Source: Serinus canaria
Lineage: Eukaryota > Chordata > Aves > Passeriformes > Fringillidae
Length of the DNA stretch: 64,000 nucleotides
Reading direction: 5' to 3'
Assembly (NCBI RefSeq): GCF_022539315.1
Contig: NC_066336.1
Location: 3,786,600-3,850,599, forward strand
The position numbers and the translations under genes were made by a program. Positions within the stretch are counted from its first letter, which is position 1; each line of letters starts with the position of its first letter. Shown in pieces: positions 9,212 through 57,012 of the stretch. Below the pieces are notes generated by a model. It was not told the DNA's origin. It worked only from the letters and a program-made list of their open reading frames with translations, and did not search any database.

Positions 9212-9663
9212 GAGCGAGCGGCTTCAGAATTTCTGGGAAATCAGCTGACCCGACACACCCTACATCGATCTTTCCTGCAGCCCTTTGCCTCAGAGCCCAA
9301 CAGACACACAGGACAGGTTGGTGGCGTGAGGTGCCGCGGTCCGGCGCTGGGTGTTTGGGGACAGCAGCCTTTCTCTGTGGCGGGGACAGTAACGGGGGGT
9401 GCTCCCCTCGCCGTACCGGCCGAGCAGCCACCAAAACCCGGCCGGGCAGGAGCCGGAGAGGGTGTGGGGGGGGGACGTCTCTGATTTTAAGGGGAGGAGG
9501 CGGGCGTTCCTGAGTGGGAGAGGGGTGGCTGGGGGCGATCGCGCCTGGCAGTAAAACCCCATTGACTCCACCTGCTGCCTAGGGAAAAAAATTTTGTTCT
9601 TGCTTCCCAAGGTACCGGGATTAGAGCAGACTCATCGCAGCTCTCGCTCCTGGCCAGCCGACC

Positions 9664-11654
9664 ATGGGACAGCTAGGTGGCTCGTGGGGTGGGGGGCGTG
9701 GGCCCTAACGGGGGACAGATACTGGGGGACAATGGGACCCTGGGGTTCCCCCCTTCTCCCCTCTCCTCCCGGGTGTCTGCAGGGCTGAAGAAAGGCGGCG
9801 CTGGGAGAGCTGCTGCTGCCAGCCGGACCCTGCCCTGTCTGGCACAGGGCACTGGGCTCCAGCTGAGAGGAGCTTTAGTGCAGGGGGGGGCTGGGCTGTG
9901 CTGGGTGGAACACGGGGTTGTACCCTGGGCTTACTCTGAAGCCAAAGCACCTCTTGAAGCCATCACTGGTCTGAATGTGCCCAAACTGTGGGAAAGGGAT
10001 CCATCCCAATGTGGTGGGAAGAGCCAGGACCCGCTGGGGTAGGGGATGGGGCTAAGGGCATCAGGGGCTGTGCAGGCAGGTGACTGCTCTGTGACAAGAA
10101 CTGCTGTGTCCACTGGCAGCATTGGCCAGAGGTGGAAAGGTAGAGCAGAAAGGGGCTGGATGTGCTCAGGGAGCAGAGCTGACTGCAGAACAACTCTGGC
10201 ACAGACTGGGGACACCCTTAGTGGGGTGCAGCCTTCCAGCTGTCCCCACAGCCCAAACCGCTGAGCCTCGGCTGCATCCTGGAGCATCTCATCACCCACA
10301 AAAGGCAGCCAACCGCCCCCAAAACAGCAGCCTGAGCATCCTCCAGCCACTGGGGGGCTCTGGGTCTGAGGCACACATGGGTTTGCCATAGGTCTAAATA
10401 CGAGGAGCTCCGTGCTCAGGGGTGGCTGTGGGCACAGGGGCGATACGGTCAGTGCAGGTGACAGACTGGGCTGACATGTTCTGTGTGTCCTGTGCTGTTC
10501 TGGGCTGGTGGGTGTGGCGGGCAGGGCAGAGCACGGCAGGGCAGGGCAGGGTGGGTGGGCACTCCGGGGTGTGCCCCTTCTCCCTGCCCCTCCCAACATG
10601 GGGGGGCACTTTGACCCACCCCACCAGTGGCTTCTTCCCAGGGGTCTTCAGGGGCTGAAGGCAAAGGGAGGCTGGAGGAGCTGCTGCTGCTCAGGGGAGC
10701 TTTGCTGTCCTTGCTCATGTCCTTCCTCCCCTCCTGCCATTTTCTTTCTCAGAGAATAATGGAAGTGTCATTGGAGCTGTCATTGGAGCCACAGTGGGAG
10801 CAGGTGAGGGTCTGGCACTGGATGAGCAGCGCTCGGGATCACTTCCCGGTCCCAGGCCCGGGGGGTCCTGGGGACTGGGCTGGGCTGGGGGCTGCAAGTA
10901 CCAGGGCTGGGGAGATTTGGGGTGCAGGTGGGAAGAGGAGGGGCAGCTCTGGCCCTCCTGGAATGGAATTCTGCCTGCAATTCTGCCTGTCCTTGCTGCT
11001 GCAGCCCTGCACACTGCTCCTCTCCTGCAGCCCATGGGTGTCCCCGTCCCTACAGCCCCAGCCTCGCTCCCTGCTCTGGTCCCTGGGTGCTTTTGGGGCA
11101 ACTGGTTCTGATGCAGATGGCAGGGGGAGATGTGGGTCACAGAGAGGACCCTAAAGCTGCTCTTTCCTCCCTGCAGGATTGGCACTGGTTGGCCTCCCGG
11201 TGTGCCTCGGCGCGCTGGGGTTCACCGGGGCCGGCATCGCCGCGGGCTCCATCGCTGCCAAGATGATGTCGGCAGCTGCCATCGCCAACGGCGGCGGAGT
11301 GGCTGCTGGCAGCACTGTGGCTGTGCTGCAGTCCATCGGTGAGTGGGGAGGGCAGGGGAGCTGGGCTTCCTCTCCTCAGCAGGGAAAACATGCTGGCTCT
11401 AGAGCCAAAGCAGCCCTTTAACTCCTCCCTGCTCTGAATTGCTCCAAGCTCTCTGGGCTCTCCCTGTCCAGGAGGGATCCTTGGCTGGCTGTGCCCAGTG
11501 CTCCGTCCCTCAGCAGGCAGCCTTGATGCTCCTGGGTGTTCACATCTCGATTTTCTCTGTAGGAGCTGCAGGTTTTTCTCTTGGTGCCAAAGTTGGGCTG
11601 ACTTCTGTTCTGGGCTCAGCTGGTGCAGCAAGCGGTGCCTGGCTGTCCAAGTGA
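9664..11654 (+). CDS. ISG12-like protein, copy B (IFI6/IFI27 family), complete
   Basis: Exons are 9664-9676, 10753-10803, 11177-11338 and 11563-11654 (TGA 11652-11654), all joined in phase 1. The product is 105 residues: MGQL, then [17 protein letters not shown], the Gly/Ala-rich core with [11 protein letters not shown] and [12 protein letters not shown], then [12 protein letters not shown]... ending SGAWLSK. The length and core fit the ISG12 family of small interferon-induced membrane proteins. Exon 1 is identified by homology to the ATG exons at 3650 and 6848. The ancestral donor after ATGG is mutated (GTAAGT to GACAGC), and the next GT in phase, CTAG|GTGGCT, adds nine bases without breaking the frame. 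Intron 1 is long (1.1 kb) because a unit fusion near 9885 removed older exons. The degenerate ISRE at 9200 is upstream and the AATAAA at 11876 downstream. Confidence 0.8.
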
Positions 11655-12540
11655 AAGAAACCTCCAAGTGACAAACCCAAGAAAATATAACTCAGATGAC
11701 AAACCTGTGGAGGAGACAACTCCAGACGAGCAAACCAAGAGAAGCAAAGCAGGTTCCTGATCCCAAGGCCTTGCCTGCACAATGCAGATGCTGGGAAACC
11801 CCTACAGACCCCTCAGGGCTCTGCCTCCCCTTTTAAAAGCTTGGGATTCTTGTGAGCAGCCATTGCCCTGAAGCCAATAAATGTGCTGTGCTTGCAGCAG
11901 AGTTGGTGTTTCTGTGTGGCTGCAGCTCTTGGGTGATGGTGGCATTAGAGGGGGACACGGCATAGGGGATGTTCAGTCCTCAGGGCTGACCTGCTCTCTG
12001 ATGGTGCCCCCAGTTCCCCTGCACTCAGTTTGGGGCAGGGGAGAAGTTACAGCCCACACCAGAGGAGCAGAACCGAGTGTGAGGGGAACCACCAGGTGGG
12101 AACACCTGGTGTGGCTGTGCAGGTGATCAGCTGCAATTTTAACTGTGGCTTAGAAAGTGCTGAGCCCTCCCCATATGAAATCTGTGAGATTGTGCTTTTA
12201 AGCCGTGTACTGGTCTGTAAACTGCTTTTAGATTCCAACATCATAGAGGAAAGGAGGATGGCTGCACTCTTTCATTAAGGTTAAAGGTTTTTAATCACTT
12301 TTCCATAATACAGGTACAATTGAAACAGAAACTCTTTTGAGGGTCTCAATAATCCACTTATGAATACCATACATTGAACTCTATAAATTCTCATATTAGA
12401 AAATGTCTGTTTAATATAGGTTATGATGCACTGGTGGCCTAGTTACATCTTCTGAATTAACACTTTGCAGTTTTATAGCACCTTTCATCACAGGGCTGCA
12501 AAGCACCCTGTGGAATTCTGCCTCATAATGCCCAAACGAG
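9891..12540 (+). repeat. Segmental duplication, right copy (contains gene B body)
   Basis: This is the partner of 134-2829. Near 9885 the intron 1 sequence of a promoter-bearing unit changes abruptly to sequence that in the left copy lies just after the 77-106 exon. The right copy therefore combines one unit's promoter and exon 1 with another unit's body. It ends at 12540, where single-copy DNA begins. Confidence 0.85.
11876..11881 (+). terminator. Poly(A) signal AATAAA of ISG12-like gene B
   Basis: The context is identical to that at 2169 (gaagccAATAAAtgtgctgtgc), about 220 nt after the stop codon. Confidence 0.8.
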
Positions 12541-15500
12541 GTAGGAAAGTCTGGCCAATTTACAGAGGGTACAGCCCAGGTACTGACTGGAAGGGGCAAG
12601 ACCTTGGGTGTCATCGATCCTCAGGAGTGACAGGATCTGTCAGTGGTGGGGCTGGGGTTGAGTTGGTGCTTTAGCTGGGGGGAAAGTTCAGGTGCCACCA
12701 CCCTCACCCTTCCCTCCAAAGCTGCATTCTGGCTCCCAGCAGGTCAAAAAGACCTTTGCAAATTGCTCTGGCTGTTTGTGCTATAAATATGCAGAAGAGA
12801 GGATAAAAAGCCCAGCACTCACAGGCCCAAGCCCCTGTGTTGACATATCCAAAGGCTGACTAAGAATCAAGAAAACCAAGCTGGGGTGTGTGGCTTGTGC
12901 TGCCCACATCCACTTGGATCTTCCAAGATTAAAAGCATGTTCTTGGGATTAATCTTGAGATGTGGGGTGTAAAGCTCTGTCTAACTTCATTGTTTCATTG
13001 TCATAAATTCCCTTCTCCCACCTGAGAGGTGAAAGTCAGGTATCCCAGCTCTTGTTTCTTTAATTAAAGCTGAATGTCACTGAAAATCCATCAGCTTAGG
13101 CAATGTGATGTCCAATGGACATGTCAATTCTGTGGCTAGAGGAATCCAAGCTGCCCAAGTTCTTTGAGCCTTTATGGCTTTAAAAACCAATCTGCATCTG
13201 TGCAACACTCCCTGGAGCAGAGCCAGCACTGGTGCCAGTGGCTGAGCACCAAGGACCTCCTCAATGAGATGTTTGGAATAGAAAACCATTAATCTTAGGG
13301 ACTTAATATTTATCTTAGTGTTTTGCCATGTACCATCAATTACCTGCCTCCCCAAAGCACATTCCCAGCACCTTGCGACAGCTCTTCTGCCACTTGCTCT
13401 TCTTGGCAGGTCCAAAATTGTTCCCTCTGAAAGCACAACACAACAGAAAACTTCTGGAAAGCTCCTTGGGATTTTGGTGGGGAAACTGAAGATAAAAAGG
13501 CAAGTTCTTATAGCTTTGCTGCTGGAGGAAGTTTGTGTCAGACCAAATGAGTGGTTTTTTCCCTTAGTTTAAAAAATCCTAAAAAAGGGCTGGGGTCAAC
13601 TTCCTAACAAGCACAGTAATATTGTGCAAGACCATTTGACCCCCCCCCCCATCATTTTCAAATCAATTGTTTCCTCCTGGGGAAGATGCAAAAGCCGAGT
13701 CAGTCCTATCTGCCCAGCTCTGTGGTGCTGGAGCAAAGGGATTTCCTGTTAGGCAAAGGAGGAGATCCCATGGGACTCTTCTGTCATAGCACCCACTGCA
13801 GGTGTGAAGCTCTGGCAACATGAGACAAGACCTGCAGCTCTCAGAGACACAACACACCCATTCTAGTGCTCCCAAAACTCCTTCTAGCCTTTCTCCTCAG
13901 CAGTGGTCTGGGATTTTTCCAGACTTTTGGTGCTCATACACAGGTAAAGATAAAAACCCCAACAGTTAATGCTTGAGAGCTCAAAGGCTCAAACCTTATT
14001 TCTTACCTAGCTTCTTACAAGGCTGTTGATGCTACAGGGGAAGTACTGCCAGGGAGCAGCTCTTTAATGAAGGCAGCAAATCTTTGTTTTGCCTCTGGAA
14101 TGTTTAAAAAGAACAAGAGGCCAAGGAAGAATGGGGAGGAACCTGTTGAGCTGAGGGGAGCAAAGCTCTAGCCATGCCAGGGTTAAGAGCACAGTAAGCA
14201 CTGGGTGCAGGAGCAGTTTTTCTGGGTTCTTTGGTTGTTAAGGCAACAGTGAATCTGCTGCACAGGAGACCTGGGAGTGACTGAGATTGTTACCAAAACC
14301 CAATGACTTTATTGCACATTCCTGTGAGTCACCTCTGTGAGCCCTGGCACTGAGGCAGCATGTGATGAGGGACTTTGCTGCTGTTTTAAGTCTCTGAGGA
14401 GCTGGAAATTATTCCAGAGAAATCCTGGAGTGGTTTTTTTAGCAGTAGTTGTCAGACTAATTCCCAAGGTAATTTAACTTCTTTTTGCACCCAGTTCTGT
14501 GGCTTTCAGAGTGCCCCCAGTTCCCTTCTTTGGTGAACTGAAGCCAGGATGGAGCAGAAGGTTTGCACTGAGCACCTCCTGCACTGGGAGCTGCTGGAAC
14601 CCTGTAGCAGGAAATTTTCCATTTTTTTTCTCACACCCATCTTTATTGCTTCTCTGTCCACACTGAAGCTACAGTTTAAGACAAGACTGGATGTGGCACT
14701 CAGTGCCATGGTCTGCTTGACAAACTGGTGCTGGTCTCAGCATGGACTCAATGATCTCAAAGGACTTTTCCAGCCCAGTTAACTCTGGCATTCAGCAGGA
14801 CACAGCATGATTTTTTTATTTAAAAGAATATCTCAATAAAGTTGTGTGCTCAGCAGCCAGAAATGGTGATTACAAACAAGATTGTGTTCAGAACTTTGAG
14901 CCTGTGTGTATAATTTGTATATACTTTAATCCTTCAAGGTAATCCTTCTTGTGTTATCTGAGTGAACTTGAGTTGAGCTGACAAGAAATCCCTCAAGAGG
15001 CAAAAACAACCCAGGCAGACCCTGGGAAAAACAGACCATTGCCAAAGGGCCTTCAAGCAGGAGTGAAATAGAAACTAACACTACTTACTGTGTTAATTAT
15101 TACCATGGAACTGCAATGAAATGTTTGTCATGCACAGCCAGCACACCAAAGGAGTTTACACAATGTTTAACAACTCTGCTCTCAGCCAGTGAAAGTTAAA
15201 GTGGTTTCACTTGCCTTGCTGAGGGAATGTGAAAGGCAAGTATCTTTCATTCTCAGTGCCTGCAAAAAATTGGACTCAATGAAAGTGTTCCCAGACAAGA
15301 AACAGTGAGGACATTTAGAGGAAGAAAAGTGTTTCTCATAAGGTACAAATTCCTACATTATTCTATGGGAATATTTCTGTTAAGGTCTATTAAGGAACAC
15401 TCAGCTTTGGGATTATTTTTTACAGCATCCCCATCCTGCCCTACTGCTGCCCTGCTCATTCCCAGCGGGGTCAGGGAAGGAGGGAGCACCGCCAGCAGCT

Positions 15501-15940
15501 GCCAGGAGACACAGGAATTCCTGGAGCCTCCCTGTGCTACAGCCACTGTGGCTCTGGGCACACTGTGAGCAGCAGACACACCTCAGACATTCTTAATCCC
15601 CTACAAACTGATCTTTCCAGCATGATTTTGTTTTCCCTGAACCTTCCCAATCCAAACCCCTGTGCCTGCAATGTCACTGTTCAATGTAACAATGGGGAAG
15701 GGCAGGTTGGTGTTCATGGAGCAAGAACTGAGCCTGCAGGCTCATCCCTGTGCTGAGGAGTGGCCAAAACATCTCCCCTGGGAATGCCAGGCCATGGAGA
15801 AAGCAGAACCTTTGCTCAGAAATGACAGACACAGATGGGCTTTGGTCAGACAGAATCAGGGGCAGGTTTTACTTTTCACATAATTTTCTGTATTAAAAAA
15901 TACATCAGTGAAATCTGTTACAGGCAGGGACAGGACTACC
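12541..15940. other. Intergenic DNA between the ISG12 cluster and ZMYM4
   Basis: This is unique, moderately AT-rich sequence without supported exons. It holds a C10 run at about 13640, a CR1 fragment at about 14668-14780, and scattered short open frames without splice or coding evidence. The two neighbouring genes point towards each other (cluster +, ZMYM4 -), so this is a 3'-3' intergenic region and no promoter is needed here. Confidence 0.6.
14668..14780 (+). mobile_element. CR1 LINE 3' fragment
   Basis: The stretch 'agacaagactggatgtggca' followed by 'ctcaatgatctcaaaggact' and 'tttccagccc' is the 3'UTR end typical of avian CR1 elements, in plus orientation and diverged. Confidence 0.6.
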
Positions 15941-15944
15941 GAGT

Positions 15945-17423
15945 ACACAACGTCAATAGACTACTTTCTGATTTTATTTTTGTTAAATTACTTTTGTAAC
16001 TGCTAAAAAAATAATAATAAAAAAACAACCAACCAAAACAAAACAAAAAACCTGAAATATTATTCAAGGCTGTTGATTTTCATCTCTTGAAATTTTAGTG
16101 ACAAGCTCAAATATCAGACCCTTGTTACAGAAGATGGATAACTGACCAGAGCTAGATAAAAACCATATAATTCTCCTCTTCAAAAATAGCTTGGGTTTCC
16201 AATGAATTTGTGACCACTGGTCATCAGAAACACACACCTAGAGCTTGAGAAAACAGATATACAGACAATATCTGATAATGTCCTGTCCTCTAAACACCAC
16301 ATGGGAGCTCTTCTCTTCCAAAAGACTCAGTAACAGCCAAGCTTTAAAAAAAAACCTCTTTCAATTTCCAACACTATGACTAAATCTCTTTGGGTGGGGC
16401 GGGATAAAAACACACATGGTCATTTTCTACCACAGTTCTGTTGTCAGAAATAATACTGCATCCTTTGTACAACACTGCCTGTGTTGCAAAGGTGGAAAGA
16501 GAAAGAGTGTGTGTGTGTATTCCTGTTTGAAATGACAAAGCCCTCTCTAGATTTGCCTTACAAAAGAATCAAAACCATAATAGTAGTAGGGAAAGAGGAG
16601 AAAAGGAAAGCTGCCTTAAGGGAAATAAACTTTCCACGCACCACAGTATTCACTGGGTTATATGGACAGACTGCAGACTGGGCTGGGATAGGAATTCTGC
16701 ACAGAGCCCAGGACATCCCCTCCTGGACATTCCCCAAAGGTCACTCGGGAGTTTGACCTGCAGCACCTCTTCCAACACAGCTAGAGTTGGTGTGAGCCCG
16801 GAGCAGGAGCGGAGTCCAGCCTCGTGTGACCAGTGAACAGCAGCCAGAGTTGTCCCTTGGGATGGCCAGTGGCTCCTGCCTTCCTAACACTTGATCCCAG
16901 TTTCAAAAAAAAAAGTATAAAAGTGTAGGTGTAGGTGTATTTATAACGGAAGGTGTCTGTTTGTCTAAACCTCACCCCTTTCTCTCGCATCCTCTGGAAG
17001 AGCTCAAGGATCTCCACGTGTTCCTTGGCAGCAAGGGCTGCCAGCCAGCAGGCTGGGAAGTCACCTGAGCCACAATCTAGCTCTCCATGCCCACCAGTGT
17101 GAGGGTAGATTTTACACAACCATTTTTCTTAAAAATATCTCACAACTTTTAAAAATCCTAAACAGATAAAGGATTTATGCACCAATCCAATGGGTGAGTT
17201 CCACTTGGATTTGTTCTGAGGATTGATCAGTGCTGCAGGACGTTGGGATTTGCAGCTTACACAGCTTGCTTCCTTCCAGTTCCAGTTTGTACATCCACTG
17301 TGGTACAAAATCTGCCTGTAGGTGACGTTATCTTGGCTTATTTGATACACATTTTCCAAAGGCTGGACGTATTCACATTTTGGTGCTTCTGATGTGTATT
17401 CAAAGGAAAATACCCCACTGCAC
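15945..17423 (-). other. ZMYM4: Putative ZMYM4 3' untranslated region
   Basis: This lies directly after the stop codon on the minus strand with no further exon structure. A minus-strand AATAAA at 15973-15978 (read as tttatt on plus) sits in an AT-rich stretch and is the best candidate for the poly(A) signal, giving a 3'UTR of about 1.45 kb. The distal part is A/T-rich and includes an ATTTA motif. Human ZMYM4 also has a long 3'UTR, part of which was described as the cell-death-inhibiting RNA (CDIR). The exact end here is a guess. Confidence 0.5.
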
Positions 17424-53794
<36,371 letters not shown>

Positions 53795-54364
53795 GTTGCG
53801 CCCCCCCTCAGCTGTCCCAGCCCGGGGCGAGGGGCCGGGGGTCACTCCCTCTCAGCCTCCCCCGCTCTCCGGGGGACGGCGGCTCCGGGGGGCTCCGCGA
53901 CGCGGCGGGCGGGGCTGAGGGGGGGCCCGGCGGCTCCCCGAGGGCGGCGGGGGGGGGGGGTTCGGACCCGCCAGGCCGCGGCCGCTGCTCCCTGAGCTGC
54001 CCCGACCAGCCCAGCGCGGGGCCGCTCCGCGCATGCGCCGCACGCCTGCGCGCGCCCGCGCAGGCGCGGCGGGGGCTCGGCGGGGCCGCGGGGTCGGGGG
54101 TGCCCTGAGGCGGGGGGGTCGCTCCGGGATCCCGCGGCGGGAGCGGCCCGGGAGCTCCGCCGCCCTCACGGCGCTGCCAGCGGCGACACGGGGGCGGCGA
54201 CCTTGTGGCGTGGCTGCCGGGGCTGTCGCGCTGGCGGCAGGTGGTCGGTGGTCTCCTGGCTCCACTGGCGCCGCCGGGATGAGGGCCCGGCCAGGCCACA
54301 GCACCGCCCTCACGGCGCCCACCTCACCTGTCCTGCCTATTGTAGCTCTGCTGCGTCATTCGTG

Positions 54365-54370
54365 AATAAA
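54365..54370 (+). terminator. Plus-strand AATAAA just outside the ZMYM4 CpG island
   Basis: AATAAA in 'cgtgaataaattcatttt' lies about 570 bp from the ZMYM4 start on the divergent strand. It would end any short antisense promoter transcript. A function is inferred only from position. Confidence 0.3.
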
Positions 54371-54379
54371 TTCATTTTG

Positions 54380-56580
54380 AATTAAGTAATTTTTAAACTG
54401 AGTTTAATTTAATTTTGTTGGTACTGTTCAAAACGTGGAATATGTAAAAATTTTCTTAAGGATTTTCTGTGATGTTTGATGTGCGTGTGCTTTCAAGCCT
54501 CGTCAGCAAGGAGGGAGATTTAATCCGTGGAACAAATAGCAGCTCACAAGATCTAAGCGATGTCCAGGTGTTAGAGAAATAAGTTATTGTTGGTAGAGTT
54601 GCCTTGTTAAAGTTTAGGCCTGGACATGATTCCTGATCTCAGCCCTAGAGGGAGTTTAACAAAGCCTGGGGAGAAGGATGTGCCAGTGATGGACACAGGA
54701 AATGCACCATTGACGGGCCACAAAGAGGAACGAGCTAATGAACCCAACCTGGCAATTGTTCTGAGTCAACTGCAGCTGGGTGAAGGGGTAATTGTGGCAG
54801 GGGGAGATCACCACTGCCAACTCATGGACCGCTGGCCCAAGAAACCACCAGCCCAAAAGAAAGAAACACTGAGCATGGCACTAATTAGCATGAATAGCAA
54901 GAGATTCATTACCCAGCAGAACACTAATTAAAAGAAAACTATGTAACATGTAGCCAACGAACACTGATGGCCTATTAAGAAAACCTTTGAAACCATATGT
55001 GAGATTCAGATTATTGAGGGTTTTTAATTGTGAGCAATGTTGGACATTGCCAGCACCCAGAAGTTGATAAGGACAATGCATTCTTGTCTCTTTAGTAATT
55101 AATTAATCTATCTGCTAATTAAAACTTAGACTTAAAGGAAATCTCCACTTCCCAGTTTATCTGATTTGCACAGTTATAGACTGGTGCTGAGCTGCAGCTG
55201 CATTTCAGTGGTGACTGAAGTGATCCTTATATAAACACTGTCCTTCAGCTGGCCTGAAATGCTGGATGCAGAATATTGGGATTCATTTAGGAAATCCTGT
55301 CAGGTCTCTCTTAGAAATCATGGCATTCCAAGGACAAAGAGATAATTAATGTGATTATTTAATAATTAATGCTTTTCACTTATGCAATAATCCTCATCCT
55401 CAAGTCTAAATTAAAATAATCCTTATCTTGAAGTCTAAAATAATTACAGTTGCTGAGTTGTTTTGTGAAATTTCTCCAAAAAAAATGGGTTTTTTAAATG
55501 GCAAAAGATGTTATATGTGAACTGGGAGCCTGATGTGAAATTTTATAGTAATTTAAAAAATAATTTTATCTTTAGGTAGCTACAAAGTAAAGAATTAATA
55601 TTTTGATATTTTTAATGGGGACAAAATACAATAACAATAAAAAAATTAATAGGGATTTATATTTCATTTTTTTAAGAGTTAGAAATTCTAATACTGTCTC
55701 AATATAGGGCTGCACATATCAGGGTTCCCCAGGTGTTTTGCACAAAAGTTCACTGTGAACACACAGGTGTCCCAAAAGCATGGGGGTCACAGCACAGATT
55801 GTGCTGTACTGTGTGGACCAGCTGAAAATGCACAGATTTCTCAATGGGCTTTTCTAGGAAGACAGAAAACAGAGAAATAAATTTACTACATAGTAAATAT
55901 AATAAAGAATTAATATTTATTAACTTAACTAAAATGCTGAGAAGTTCAAGTATGAGGGAGACCATAAAAGTTCAAGTTTGGTTTAGGAATTAAGATACTT
56001 AGGAAAATAAACTTGCTTTTCCTTTTTGCTCTCTGCTTTCTGAGGCTTTGCAAAGGCTGCCTTTATGTTTTCAGGCTGAAGTTTAGAAATTGTAGGTGTT
56101 TTTGTGTTACTAAACCTCTTTTTTCATGTCATCCTAGTGCCAAATGGATAACCTCAAATACCACAAGAACTCGACAAAACTTCTGTAACTTCTTGGGCTA
56201 CATTGTAAGTTTCCATAGTATGGTATAAAATGAACTTGTTCAAGCATTTTCATGGGAACAGACATCTTTGTGCCATTGTGTGATTCTCCTAAGTAAACCA
56301 GGGAGTGGAGGAAATATCTGAATTTTGAATATCCAACAGAAAATGCTTTCAGACCACTGTACAGAGAATTCTGTGAGAAATAGATTCTGTCACTACAACG
56401 GGTGATAAATCAGCCATGTGCTGTTGAAATCTCTGCCTGCTGCAGGTTTGTTGATGGTGGTGCCACAGTGGACAGACAAGGGGGTGACCGTGAGAGCCAC
56501 CATTTAAAGCCGGATTGACCTTGGTGTGGGCTGAGACATCCAAACCATTCTCTGTGGGATGTTGGAACCAGAACAGGACA
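54380..56580. other. AT-rich intergenic DNA upstream of ZMYM4
   Basis: No exon with supported splice sites and no recognisable protein similarity. Several A/T-rich stretches occur at 55080-55720 and 55860-56000. Open frames are short and look random. Confidence 0.55.
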
Positions 56581-56584
56581 TTCT

Positions 56585-57012
56585 TCAGCTTCTTCAGACT
56601 CTTGACTCTTGGGTGTTGTTGGCCCAGCTTTGGGAAGACCTGGCTGTGGCCTTCCAGTACTTGAAGGGGACAAGAGGAAAGATGGAGAGAGGCTGTTTCC
56701 AAGGCCTGGAGTGACAGAACAAGGGGAAATAGCTCCCTACCGCCAGAGGACAGAGTTAGATGGGAGATTTGGAAGGAATTGTTCCCTGTGAAGGAACAGG
56801 GGGCTCTGTGTGTTCACAGGAGGCTCTGGCATAGGTTGCCCAGAGAAGCTGTGGGTGCCCCATCCCTGGCAGAGTCTAAGGCCGGGTTGGACAGTGAGGC
56901 TCGGAGCAACCTGGGATAGTGAAAGGTGTCTCTGCCCATGGCAGGGAGTGGAACAGGATGGGCTTTAAGGTCCCTTCCAACCCAGAACATTCCATGATTC
57001 TGTGATTCTACA
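56585..57012 (+). mobile_element. CR1 LINE 3' fragment
   Basis: Plus orientation, ending 'ccatgattctgtgattcta'. Internal landmarks are 'ccttccagtacttgaagggg', 'agatggagagaggctgtttc', 'ggttgcccagagaagctgtg' and 'cccatggcagggagtggaac'. Confidence 0.9.

Noticed and set aside
1..12540. CRISPR-like regular repeats
   Set aside because: The repeated blocks are paralogous introns and flanks of vertebrate genes, far too long and irregular for an array.
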